Of a stretch of DNA of 64,000 bases, positions 35,701 through 46,294 are shown piece by piece. The position numbers and the translations under genes were made by a program. The notes beneath the pieces were generated by a model, which ran no database searches, had not been told where the DNA came from, and worked only from the letters and a program-made list of their open reading frames with translations. Each line of letters begins with the position of its first letter. Within the stretch, counting starts at the first letter, position 1. Origin of the DNA: Colias croceus (Eukaryota; Arthropoda; Insecta; Lepidoptera; Pieridae); assembly GCF_905220415.1 (NCBI RefSeq), contig NC_059537.1:2469989-2533988 (forward strand), in the 5' to 3' direction.

Positions 35701-37847
35701 GTCGTGGTCATATCGTAGATTTGATCATTTCATGATATGGGTGGCCATTTCACGAAATGGTCGCATATCGTGAAATGGCCAATTTAGTTTGGCCACATCA
35801 TGATGTGGTTTGGGCAGATCAATGATAAGAAATCGTTTCACGATATGGCCAATTAACGCACGGTTTTTTCATGAAATGATCAAAATTATTTGATCATATC
35901 GTAAAATAGTTACATTAATCGTTGGTAGAGGCGCTGCAAGCTCTGTGTTTAGGTATGTGATAAGATGGCGGCCGCTGGCGAAAATTAAATTATTCGCAGT
36001 TAAAAAAATTCATAATTCGTTTAATAACAATATTATGAAGAAAGTCATAGCAAAGAATTTACGACGAAGAGGTACGAGTACTATGGAAAATGTGGATATC
36101 TTATCCTCCTGAGACCCAGGATTTTTTTTTCTTTCTTTTTTAATAAAAATTAGCTGTATCTGTTCTAATGCAATTATAGATATTAAAAAAAATGGAAAAA
36201 AAAATCTTTCGTGGAAAACTTGGGTTTTCTCTATGTCATATATATATTACAAGGGCTCCCAGTTCCGAGTGTAATAAGTTTATGAAAATGAAGAAAAACT
36301 ACATGGTTTTTTAGTTATTATATATTTTTAAACTTGAATCTAAATATTTATTATTCTATCCATTGTTCTGTGTCTATTTTATGTACCTAGGTTCAAAGAT
36401 AGGTATTTTTAAGGGTGAGAAACGACCAGTACAAGTATTTTGCACCGGCGCGGCGGTGTATTTATATTGTCACGTCCACCCCTAGGTCTTATTTCTAATC
36501 CATCCTCTTGGTCAGCCTCCTCTAATGCTTGGTCCACGTCATGTGCGTCCCCGAGATGGTCTGCCAACAACTGAAGATGACATACATAGTGACGATTCTA
36601 TTCTGACATGACTCATACTCATTGGACGAATGGAAGAAGAATCATTTTTTGTTATTTGGGCGGCTTCATCGGTATCATTTGGGGGATTATCTTCACCTCA
36701 AATATTTATTTATTCAATTAGACTTCTTCCAAAAGCACTTTTGAATCGTCATAACAGTATTAACATTTACCACCGATTCGGAAAGCAGTATCTATGGAGA
36801 AAAACCGGCAAGAAACTCCATAGGTCCATCATATAGGTCAATATTTGACTCATCCAGGTGTTGGTAGATCTCAGTATCTTATAATCCTTGAAAATTATAA
36901 TAAAATCTGTAACATAAACTAAAGAATGTCATATAGGTAATACATGGGGCCCTTGTAACCAATACCAATTTGGCAAGAATTGAGACCGAATGTCTTACCA
37001 GTATGACATAAAAGAAAAAATTCATATTTTTCACAAGTTTTAGATTTATCTTACAAAATAACTATTGTGGTTGCAGAAATAATATCTATTTTAATTAGAT
37101 ATACAAAGATATACTGCAATATACTAATGGTTCCACTAGAAATGTAAGATTACCGACCACGTGTTTGCCGTCGCACAGCCACCGTCAACTTCGAAATGAG
37201 AATACTTCAAATCACTGTCACTTATAAAACCAAAAACCGTTTAGTATAGCGGATGACATACCACTACATCGATTTGAGTTATTATTCCCGCATATACGCA
37301 AAAGATGGCGTTGAAATATTTTTTTATTGTCTATGTAATATATATATGACCGCAGGCCCCAGGAGGTTATAGGTATGTATTTAAGAAAAAATGTGACTTA
37401 AATAAAATAATTTAAGAAACTACTACTATATTATTATAATTGTTTGTTTTTTAAAAAGCGATCCGCTTCTGGCACTCGCCGGCCGCTGCCGCGGCACCCT
37501 CGCTTTGCTCGCTCGGCTCGTGCGTTGTTTATCAAAGTCTAACCTAACCTAACCTAACTGTTTTCTATTGCAAAAACGATTCGCTTCTGGCATTCGCCGG
37601 CCGCTGCCGTGGCACTAACTTAAATGACATTTAACAAGTTTTTAGAATATAGTTATTCTGAAATTTTTTAATATTTTATGGACTCTTTATATTTTATACG
37701 ATCTGGCCAAATGTGGATGACCAAATCGTGAAACGTTGACGATTTAACGATCTGATCAAACTATGTTGGCCATTTCACGATATGCGACCATTTCGTGAAA
37801 TGGCCACTCATATCATGAAATGATCAAATCTACGATATGACCACGAC
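35701..37847. mobile_element. 2.15-kb DNA transposon with 81-bp inverted ends and palindromic subterminal repeats
   Basis: Both ends read GTCGTGGTCATATCGTAGAT onward and match at 80 of 81 positions in inverted orientation (35701-35781 against 37767-37847). A 6-bp direct duplication ATATCT flanks it (35695-35700 and 37848-37853). Within and beyond the ends, palindromic words of the form CCATTTCACGAAATGG and TGATCATTTCATGATATG are repeated many times, a likely binding array. The interior has no intact transposase. On the minus strand, short coding-like pieces near 36700-36480 and 37230-37150 (for example DSDLKYSHFEVDGG) may be its remains. A 6-bp duplication does not fit the commonest superfamilies (2, 3, 4, 8 or 9 bp). 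The near-identical ends suggest recent movement. Confidence 0.88.
37459..37615 (+). repeat. GC-rich direct repeat pair and (CTAAC)4 inside the 2.15-kb element
   Basis: 'cgcttctggcactcgccggc' and following (37464-37498) recurs at 37581-37615 with three differences. Between them at 37538-37559 are four units of CTAAC, a permutation of the insect telomere repeat TTAGG on the other strand. Four units is too few to infer a telomeric origin. Confidence 0.8.
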
Positions 37848-38598
37848 ATATCTATCTACATAGTCTTTAAATTAATAAATTAATGAAACAAGGAATATAT
37901 ATGTGTCTGTATTCCGTGTTTAAGAATAGTACCTATAAAACAAGCAAAACATAAATTCCCCAGTAATAACTAAAAGTATATCATTTTCATGTAATAATTA
38001 TTATGCATGAACAAAATAATGGATAAGTAACCTCTTAATGCCTTACACTAAGCCTTACACGTGTATAACCCTACTTATTCCTTACAAATTTTTATTTATA
38101 TATTTTTAACGCTATCACGAAACATAAATATCAATCTCGCGTACGTCAAGAAACTTGTTTGTCCCGAATAGTTCTTACGTAATAACTGTAATTTTCACAC
38201 ACTTTCCAATACCCACTGAAATACCGTCGGGAATTGGGTTGAATCCAATTATTTCCACCATTAAAATCAGCTGACTCGGTTCCTGTTACCAAGGGAGTAT
38301 TTGCGATCCGACCATTGTAATTGTATTTTCTCGTAATTTCAATGTCAACATCACTTGCTTTAACTTAAATAAAACCTTTGAAAACGCAAACAACATTATT
38401 TATGGCCCTAAATGTCAACGATTGTGCTGTTAATTGTTGCGTAAGTTTTTGTTTCTGTGTTTTTGTTTTATTTTATTTAGACCAAGGGCTTTCCTTCACG
38501 CGAATCTATTTTTAAAACTAAAGTTATTATTAATTATTTTTGTTTTTTTTTGTCTAGTAAATTTACTGTTCCCTGTTTAACTATTACTCCTTTTTCAG
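37848..38598. other. AT-rich DNA ahead of the 38.6-kb exon
   Basis: No exon seen. The end forms the acceptor 'ctcctttttcag' at 38598. Confidence 0.45.
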
Positions 38599-38854
38599 CG
38601 ACAACAGTACCAGTGAAGATTCAACTGAAGTCGGCCGGAATGATCGTAGTTCTAAAAAGTCATCTACATACCAAGTGAAGCCTTACTCAGCTCCCGTTGA
38701 AGATTTCCCTGCTCCTATTCTACCTACAGCAGATGAGATTATAAAGGAGTTGGAGACGATTGTTCCAGCAACGCAACAAAATTCTCCCTCCGAGATGGAA
38801 TTTTTACATGAAGAAATCCCTGAACCTCTGGCCACTCCTCCTGATGACGATTGA
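38599..38854 (+). CDS. Candidate terminal exon, acidic Pro/Ser-rich C-terminus
   Basis: After a strong acceptor (ctcctttttcag) one base completes a codon, then 84 codons run to TGA at 38852-38854: DNSTSEDSTEVGRNDRSSKK at the start, a middle with APVEDFPAPILPTADEIIKE, and the end PEPLATPPDDD. Composition, codon use and frame length support real coding sequence. There is no ATG upstream within the exon. The phase accepts the 14.8-kb hydrophobic exon and would give a protein of about 101 residues with an N-terminal hydrophobic segment and a hydrophilic acidic body. Other upstream exons are possible. Family not recognised. Confidence 0.6.
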
Positions 38855-39664
38855 CCATTTTGATATTTTGAACTTTACATGCCAACCAGATTCATGAGAT
38901 ATAATATACTTTTTTACATATTATTATATATTTAATCTTGAATTTTTGCCTTATTTCTCGGAACTATTTTAATTGCCAATTTCACACTTTGAAAATAGAC
39001 TGCTTCAGTATAGATGTTTCTGGTTTCAAGATCTTGCAGCCACAATTTACACATTAGTTACGTGTTTGTTTGGCCGTCTGCACTCGTCGTCAAGGCTCGA
39101 ACGTGATAACTCATTTATGTTTACTATGCGATCTGTTAGCACAATTCGTATTATGTCAGCACCTATGAAAGCGTTCAAGTTCAATGGCGAAAAATCTTTT
39201 TTTTTTGTAATTTAGAAAGCCTTGAATGTTTGCATGCAGCTGTCTATTCATTTTGTGTTATTTCATTCAGTTTTGTATCTCATAGATAATATTATGTTTC
39301 ATAATAATGGAAATCGAAAATGATATCGTGTTTTATAAATTAATTCTAATAATTGTTTCTTTTATATTTAGAATAAGACACTTAAGTATACCTTTTCAAT
39401 TCGAATTTAGCCTGCATATAGAGAATAACAATAAGGTAATTTTATAACATTCATATGTTTTATATTTGATGTGTCCCAAGTTAGAAAGAAAGAAAGAAAA
39501 TACATTTATTTGTACCGAAGTTAAAACCTAACTTAATTATTGAAAAGGGTTAATCAGTATCAAAAATTACATAATATAACAGAAGTGTAAATACAGATCT
39601 CAAAATGAACATCAATATTTAATTTTGAAATTTAAAAAAAACTAATTCCATTTATTCTTAACAG

Positions 39665-40237
39665 GGGTTGGTTACCAGCAGCTGAGCAGGCCGCACCCCA
39701 GCAAACAGCAAATGAAACTCCAGCGAACCCTCAACAGAACACGACACAGCCATCAGACAAAGCATCAGGTTAGTGGAAGACTGGAATAAAAATAGGTAAG
39801 CATCCAAACAGACAGAAGAATGATGTGATTAGGTTTACCGACCTACCCCTCATTAGAATCCCACGTTTTACGTTACACCTTTAGGTGTCTGCTCTGTTTT
39901 ACATATATATGCCTTTAAAAATAAAACAATCTATCAATATTTTTTTTCGACGAATTGCAAGATAAATATTTTTTTTCGACGAATCTGCTTTCCTTGAGTT
40001 TCTCTTTAAATTATGAGTACAATTCCGTGTTATGTATCAAACGATTATAAAAGACGAATTTGCTCGTTCCAATATCAAAAAGTTTTATCCTTTATTTTAA
40101 ATAGAAAATAATATTTACATGATCGGTATCAAAGCTAAAATTATTAACTTTAAATAACAATATGAAGTAAAACATAACCACAAAATACTTAATAGTTGAC
40201 ATAACCATGAAAATTCTATATTGTTTCAGGTATCTAA
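39665..40237 (+). CDS. Candidate alternative terminal exons, Ala/Gln/Pro-rich
   Basis: Exon 39665-39768 follows ttcttaacag; one base completes a codon, then it reads WLPAAEQAAPQQTANETPAN and onward to QPSDKAS. It ends with one base before GTTAGT. Joining to the acceptor ttgtttcag at 40229 gives SGI and a stop (40235-40237). It takes the same upstream phase as the exon at 38599, so the two could be mutually exclusive 3' ends of one gene, for example both after the exon at 14823. The biased composition and short length make this less sure. Confidence 0.4.
39936..39984 (+). repeat. 20-bp direct repeat
   Basis: 'aatattttttttcgacgaat' occurs twice, at 39936-39955 and 39965-39984, inside the intron between the two exons above. 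Confidence 0.85.
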
Positions 40238-41111
40238 AATGAAAATGAATATTTTGGAGATGTACAAAATGTCAGATGACATTTATACGGGCCATTTCAA
40301 TTGGTTGAACGCGCTGAAGCCTGAAAATAATAAATTTGATCTTCATTTCAAGAAATTTAAAACAAATGACGATGCAATAGAGATGAAATGGAGATCATAA
40401 AGTAAAATCAAATAGAAACACGGTGAATGTAGTGCCAACGGAAATGATTCGGGCATGTGTCATAAAATTTATATTTCAATCACTGTAAAATATAGCTCAA
40501 AATGAAATATAACAGTGGAATTTAATTATTGTGTTTTAATTGGTGAGGGAAACGTATTCAGGTCAAGTTACGTTGTATAATGGATTTAACCAGGTTGTAC
40601 TATCTTGAGAATGTTGAGTTGTCAAGTTCTACAAACAAATTAGAAGTACTTCTACATCCACTTTTACTCATAAAATTGTATCTTGACCTTCTCCGCAAAC
40701 TTTTACGTATCATAAACAAAATAGAATAGCCCAGAATTTGTTTATAATAAAGGCTATAATGACGATATTAAATCGAAGTTGTTTTTCGTTTAACTACTGA
40801 CTGTTTATTTATGCTCCTTTATATTATTATTATGCAATAATCGTAACATTTTAGCGTGGAATGCAATTGAAGCAATGTTTCTACGAGGTTGGAAACTGGA
40901 ATTCTAAATATTGAACACCGTAGAATACCGATACATAAATCAATAGTAGTAAACAAAGTGGGTGCTGATATCTATCTAAGTGTTGACGTAGTTCTGACGC
41001 ATGTGGGTTTGTCTGGAGTAAGGTGGTCACAGGGCTGTATTCACCAGAGTTAATAAGTTTTCACGTATTAACAAGAGGATTTAAAGGAAGAGGTCAATTG
41101 GAGACTAAAAA
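40238..41111. other. AT-rich DNA, possible 3' UTR then intergenic
   Basis: No supported coding exon. Confidence 0.4.
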
Positions 41112-41266
41112 AAGACGTGTGGCACTCGGGGACTGCCGCGGTAAAGCTATTGCATAGCATGCCTACAAGCCACACCTCCGTGCCTAAGTGAGGTTTTTTC
41201 GTTACGGAATTTCTGGATTCGGTCCCCGCGTTCAAGTTCCGCGATAGAAGCTATGCAATAGCTTAA
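41112..41266 (+). repeat. 'GACGTGTGGC' interspersed repeat, copy 2
   Basis: Carries both 'aagctattgcatagc' (41145-41159) and its exact inverse 'gctatgcaatagctt' at the right end, so an RNA or single strand would fold. It has lost the 'gtcggagtggggagc' block present in copies 1 and 3. Confidence 0.88.
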
Positions 41267-41582
41267 TTTTTAATACATGATAAAATTATTATACAAATCT
41301 TAGTACACGTAGAAATAAGAATGCTTGGAATTGATTGGAAATTTACTAATATTATGTAAATAGGGAAGTCTGGTTTTTGTTTGTTTTTATTTCATTTCAT
41401 ATTTGGTGATATTGACGAAGCTAAAGTATATAAGCATAACCATTTCTCTATTACGGGTAAAGTTCTTATTCCCATTATGATGATTCCCTTCACGCGGGCG
41501 AAGCCGCCATGTAACTTTTTAATAAAATGAATATTTTATTGGATAATTTACGTTTCTTAAAATCTTAAATGTTGTATATGAA

Positions 41583-41833
41583 TCCATACTAATATTATAA
41601 ATGCGAAAGTAACTCTGTCTGTCTGTCTGTCTGTCTGTTACTCAATCAGGCCTTAACTACTTAATCAATTTGCATGAAATTTGGTATAGAGATATTTTGA
41701 TACCCGAGAAAGGAAATAGGCTACTTTTTACCCCGGGACATAGGATAGGTTTTATCCCGGCAAACCCACGGGAACGGGAACTATGCGGCTTTTTCTTTGA
41801 CTGCGCGGGCGAAGCTGCGCGTGGAAAGCTAGT
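41583..41833 (+). mobile_element. Lep1-like Helitron, longer form
   Basis: Starts 'tccatactaatattataaat', then (CTGT)n, the 'aatttgcatgaaatttggta' core and a 'gcgggcgaagctgcgc' foot before AAAGCTAGT. It is about 90% identical to 61864-62104. The 87-codon frame across it is a by-product. Confidence 0.85.
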
Positions 41834-42079
41834 AAATAATATTTTGCAGAATTCCAAATGCTTTCAAAATTTCATAGAGACTCATAAATATATGACTCGA
41901 CGAAAAAAATTGGCAGCCCTATTTACTGAATAAAAAGCTTTGCTATGATTTATTATGATTTCGCTAAAAAATAAACCTAGTTGTGTAATTCTCACACCTC
42001 TCTGCTGACCTTGAGTTTGGAAACGAATTCTGTCCAAGATTTTTTTGGTGAAGTGTTGTATAATGGTAGGTACGCATAT

Positions 42080-42249
42080 TCTAATATATAAAAATCAATG
42101 CCACTTTTCGTTGTAATTCCATAACTCGAGAACGGCTGAACCGATTTCGATAATTCTTTTTTTATTATATTCCTTGAAGTACGAGGATGGTTCTTATGTA
42201 GAGAAAACGTTAATATGTACCACGGGCGAAGCCGGGGCGGACCGCTAGT
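42080..42249 (+). mobile_element. Lep1-like Helitron, short form
   Basis: 'tctaatatataaaaatcaat' start, 'aacggctgaaccgatttcga' core, 'gaagccggggcggaccgcta' foot and final CTAGT. It shares its foot with 3928-4097. Confidence 0.8.
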
Positions 42250-43363
42250 ATTATATATATACACTATAATATTATATACACTGTCCGTCTTTTTGTCCAA
42301 TTATCACATGAATGTATGAATTCAATTATATGAGGACATTATAGATTTTTTTTTAATTTAAATGCACCTAGGTCACTAAACAACAAAGGGAAATGAGGGA
42401 CACAGATGAGACCCGTTTCAGTGAAAATGTTGAAACCTCAGAAAGATGAATTGTTGAATTTTACAAGTGACTGCAGTATGATCAATTTTAATTTATCAGT
42501 CATGTTAATTAACATAGGTATCTAATAATCTAATAGGTACGTAGCTAAATCTTATATTTGAATAAATTCTCCTAATTTTAATTTTTAAAAACAAAACAAA
42601 ATAAACCTACACGTTCTCAAATTATACCCATTACCTACATTATCTCCATTAGCTATAAATGCACCACTTTCCTCTTCTTCATAGCAACGGCTATAAATAA
42701 GACCTTCATTTTGTCATACTTTTTGGTCTGCGCATGCGATGCAATGTTGCCAAGGGAGCGAGTTCAACGACCCGTGATTCGTGGACACCTTATTGGGTTT
42801 GGACACTTATGTCGTTAGAACAAAAACAATTATTCTCTTTGATACATGTAGGACTGTGAAAAACATACCTAAGTATTTCTTTAGTGACAATTTCCTTAGC
42901 GTAGGACTACTGAATAGAAAATAGTTACTACTCCTACTGAGATAATATAGAACAGTGCGGTATTATGCGTCCATACGCAAGACTTTTTAATTCCATCACT
43001 TTCATGGTAAGGGACAGAAATCTGAAATTCAGGAGAACAGACAAGACGGAGATGTTTAGCAGTTTATTCGTCAGGTAGGTACCTAAACTACGTTATTAAT
43101 TCTATTAATATAATGAATAATGATATACCTATATGTAGTTAAAATAGATTGAACAGTGGAATTTGAAACTAGTAAAATAATTGTAACTCGTCAATTTATA
43201 GAACTAACCACAGAAATTAAATAAAATCAATTGTTTTAGAATATCTACGCGATGCCATCACCACGAATTTAGAAACTCCGTTTTTTGGGATTTTAGGTGA
43301 AAATATTGCTTTATCATTTACCCTGACTAGTTATGACTATGTACAACTTGCAAGTAATAAATC
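42250..43363. other. AT-rich DNA, no gene seen
   Basis: Nothing recognised apart from low-complexity AT tracts. Confidence 0.45.
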
Positions 43364-43675
43364 AAATCGAAAATAAACAATTTCCGACATTTTCAAAGCT
43401 ATTATGACTTTGTAACCAAATGCCAAGTTTTATATAACCTAAATGATATTATTAAAATTCCGCATACTAAAACATCCTTTGCTAAAACACAATTCACTGC
43501 TCAATCTTCAAACTTGTATAATAAAATAAATAAAAAATTAAATGTAGGTAAATTGCTCAATAAAAACTGTAAAAAAGTATTAACGGAATGGTTGAAACCC
43601 TTAAGCTACTCAGATACCGAAGCTTTGCTCCAATATAAAAAATAAACGTGCTGTAACACACACACACATACTCAC

Positions 43676-43731
<56 letters not shown>

Positions 43732-43935
43732 ATACAGAGATTTTGTTAAATTCTTTCTTTTCTTTTGTGTTTTTGCATTGTATTCATTCACATTGTTTTA
43801 TTTCTGTGTCTAATAGTGTTAAGGAAGAGCGGAACCTCCTGACACAAGCATTTATTTGCTTACTAGGAGTGTTCCAATCACAAATTAGTTAAGGACCTAT
43901 TGTAAAAGGAAGAAATAAATAATAAAAAAAAAAGT
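43364..43935 (+). mobile_element. 3' end of a second LINE (CR1/Jockey superfamily)
   Basis: An open frame of about 94 codons ends at 43645. Its last part (KTSFAKTQFTAQSSNLYNKI ... KVLTEWLKPLSYSDTEALL) is the type of C-terminal tail found after the thumb of non-LTR reverse transcriptases. It is followed by a (CA)n block, a 3' UTR ('gagcggaacctcctgacaca') and AATAAATAATAAA plus poly(A) at 43914-43934. Only the extreme end of the element remains. Confidence 0.7.
43656..43731 (+). repeat. (CA)n microsatellite
   Basis: About 75 bp of CA repeats with a few interruptions, within the LINE 3' UTR. Confidence 0.97.
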
Positions 43936-45113
43936 ATAGTATAGGAGCAATTAACTTAATCTGTAAAGGTGATTTTCACAACCGACATCTACCCTAATGC
44001 CACATAAGCAGGTCTAATACGATTAATAGTGGACACTTTTAAACATGGCTTCATTGAGGTAGCTATTGTAAAGTAAAATAAAATACGTAATTTGTGAGCG
44101 CATATATTGTTTTTGCTGGAAGGAATAACTAAAGAAGCACCAAAAACCAGTAACAGAGACTGACAAATTTTATTTTTATTTATTATTCGTAAATTAAACA
44201 TCAATTGTATTTTAAAATACGAACTACCTTCATCTATTTAAAAATATACAAAATTCACGAAAATTAAACAAAAATTCAGACTGTGATGAAAAACAGTACC
44301 ATAAAATGCTGATTCATTAGAAATTCTTTTGATCTGTAAAGATAACGAATCGTTGAATGAGTAATAAATTAATGTTCTAAAGGTAAAACGCTTTTGATAA
44401 AAACATTTCACTATTGATTTAAAACCTTAAACCCGAACAAAAATGTAGCTTCAATCGTGTTTTAATTGGATAAACCTTGGTGAGCATTTCACCGACAACG
44501 AATCAGGTTCATGATGATTATTATTTACTGATTCAGCAAGTTCTTAGTACTATTGAAATTTATCTTTACTCAAAAGAAACATAATATAATTATGTATTTG
44601 AAACCACTTTTATTGTTTGTTTATTCGCATCGATTTTTCCAGTAATTTGCTTCAGTCAATCATACGTCACGATAATTCACACGATTGTATCGCATACGAG
44701 TATGCTATCTGTGTATCTGATTGTTATATACCTATCTACTAATAACTTTATGTGTGGAAGATTTTTGTCTATTCAATTGATCTGATTGAATTGAATTCTT
44801 CAATTGATGTTCAAGGTTTAACGATTCTTAGGGAGAGATATTTTACCCTTGATTGATATTTTTTTTCAGTCTTACAGATTATGAAAATAAGTATATTACT
44901 TTATTTGAAATAGCACTAACTATATTGCACTAGCAAAATAAAACTTCAGATTACTGCAGATTTTACTACAACAACTTTTTCGATCACATAATATTATAGA
45001 AAACATAAATAGCTAGCTTTCTTATCGTACCTTAACTTTCCATGAAAGGTTGATACCCCTATAATAAATCTAGACTCTCCTTATCGATTTACGGTATTAC
45101 CACGTATAACTGA
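43936..45113. other. AT-rich DNA, no gene seen
   Basis: No supported exon. Confidence 0.45.
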
Positions 45114-45730
45114 ATCCCACTAAAAACATAAATGTAAAAATTGGAGCCGAGTTCAATCGTTGACTTAATTTGCCAAAAAAAGAAATGAGATCTAAATGTG
45201 TGCCAAGTTCTGCAGACAGTCTAGAAATTTATTTACAAAGATGTATTACTTAAGTTCTTAGGTTGACTGAAAACTCAATTGTTTTATTTTCCCTTAGAGA
45301 ACAATGTTTATTCCAAAATATAACTTTTTTAATTTGAATAATATAATTATTTTCACAAAGCAAACAACTAATGACCTATTGAACCCCATAATTTGATGAG
45401 GCTAGTTTTTAGAACCTCACAAAATATAAACAGTATGTAAAACTAGCCTCATCAAATTATGGGGTTCAATAGGTCATTAGTTGTTTGCTTTGTGAAAATA
45501 ATTATATTATTCAAATTAAAAAAGTTATATTTTGGAATAAACATAGTTCTCTAAGGGAAAATAAAACAATTGAGTTTTCAGTCAACCTAAGAACTTAATA
45601 CATCTTTGTAAATAAATTTCTAGACTGTCTGCAGAACTTGGCACACATTTAGATCTCATTTCTTTTTTTGGCAAATTAAGTCAACGATTGAACTCGGCTC
45701 TAATTTTTACATTTATGTTTTTAGTGGGAT
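45114..45730. repeat. 617-bp near-perfect palindrome
   Basis: Left arm 45114-45409 (296 bp) and right arm 45439-45730 (292 bp) are reverse complements with about two substitutions and one 4-base indel. The spacer is 29 bp. Outer ends are ATCCCACTAAAAACATAAAT on both sides. No open frame of note. It may be a fold-back transposon or a recent inverted duplication; no clear target duplication was seen at the edges. Confidence 0.97.
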
Positions 45731-46022
45731 ATCATTACTTTTTGTACAGATAATTACTCTGCAAATTTGATTTACTTTATAAATATAATACTTTTTATAT
45801 ACGATTTTTTTTTCTTGCGGTTTCTCTGTATGGTTTGTTTAGTATTATTTTCTATATTTTCTTGTATGTTATGAATGTCAGCGCACATTGCCCCGTCATT
45901 ATCTGCAATTTTTTAAACTCGTTTTATGTTTAAAAGATTACATGATTTTCTAAACATCCAGCGTGAATTTGTACACACACTATTACCAAGATGCAAAGAT
46001 CGTTGTAGAAGAATCGTCGCCT

Positions 46023-46082
46023 TACTCCATGACGTTACGGTATTGCCATGACGCGATCTTGAAATTTTACTCTAAACGCGCC
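46023..46082 (-). repeat. 60-bp dispersed repeat, copy 2
   Basis: Reverse complement of the 35131-35190 repeat, with a few substitutions and small indels. Confidence 0.8.
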
Positions 46083-46262
46083 TAAAGATGTTTCACTCAT
46101 ATTAATATTACGCAAATTAAATCATTTCGACCTTCGACGAAGCCTTCTTCCATTACACCATTTATGGTAATTATTTTTGCATGCTTGTATTGGCTAAACA
46201 TGTTAGTGCTTTATTAATATAATTGTATCACCATTGAATACCATGTTTAAAGCAAAATAAAG

Positions 46263-46294
46263 ATTTTATTTATTTATTTATTTATTTATTTACA
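46263..46294 (+). repeat. (TTTA)n tract, possible LINE tail
   Basis: Seven TTTA units. On the plus strand the preceding bases ('aaagcaaaataaagatttta') resemble a LINE 3' end, but no coding sequence lies upstream. Confidence 0.7.

Noticed and set aside
43656..43731. CRISPR-like or structured repeat array
   Set aside because: Simple CA microsatellite in an animal genome.
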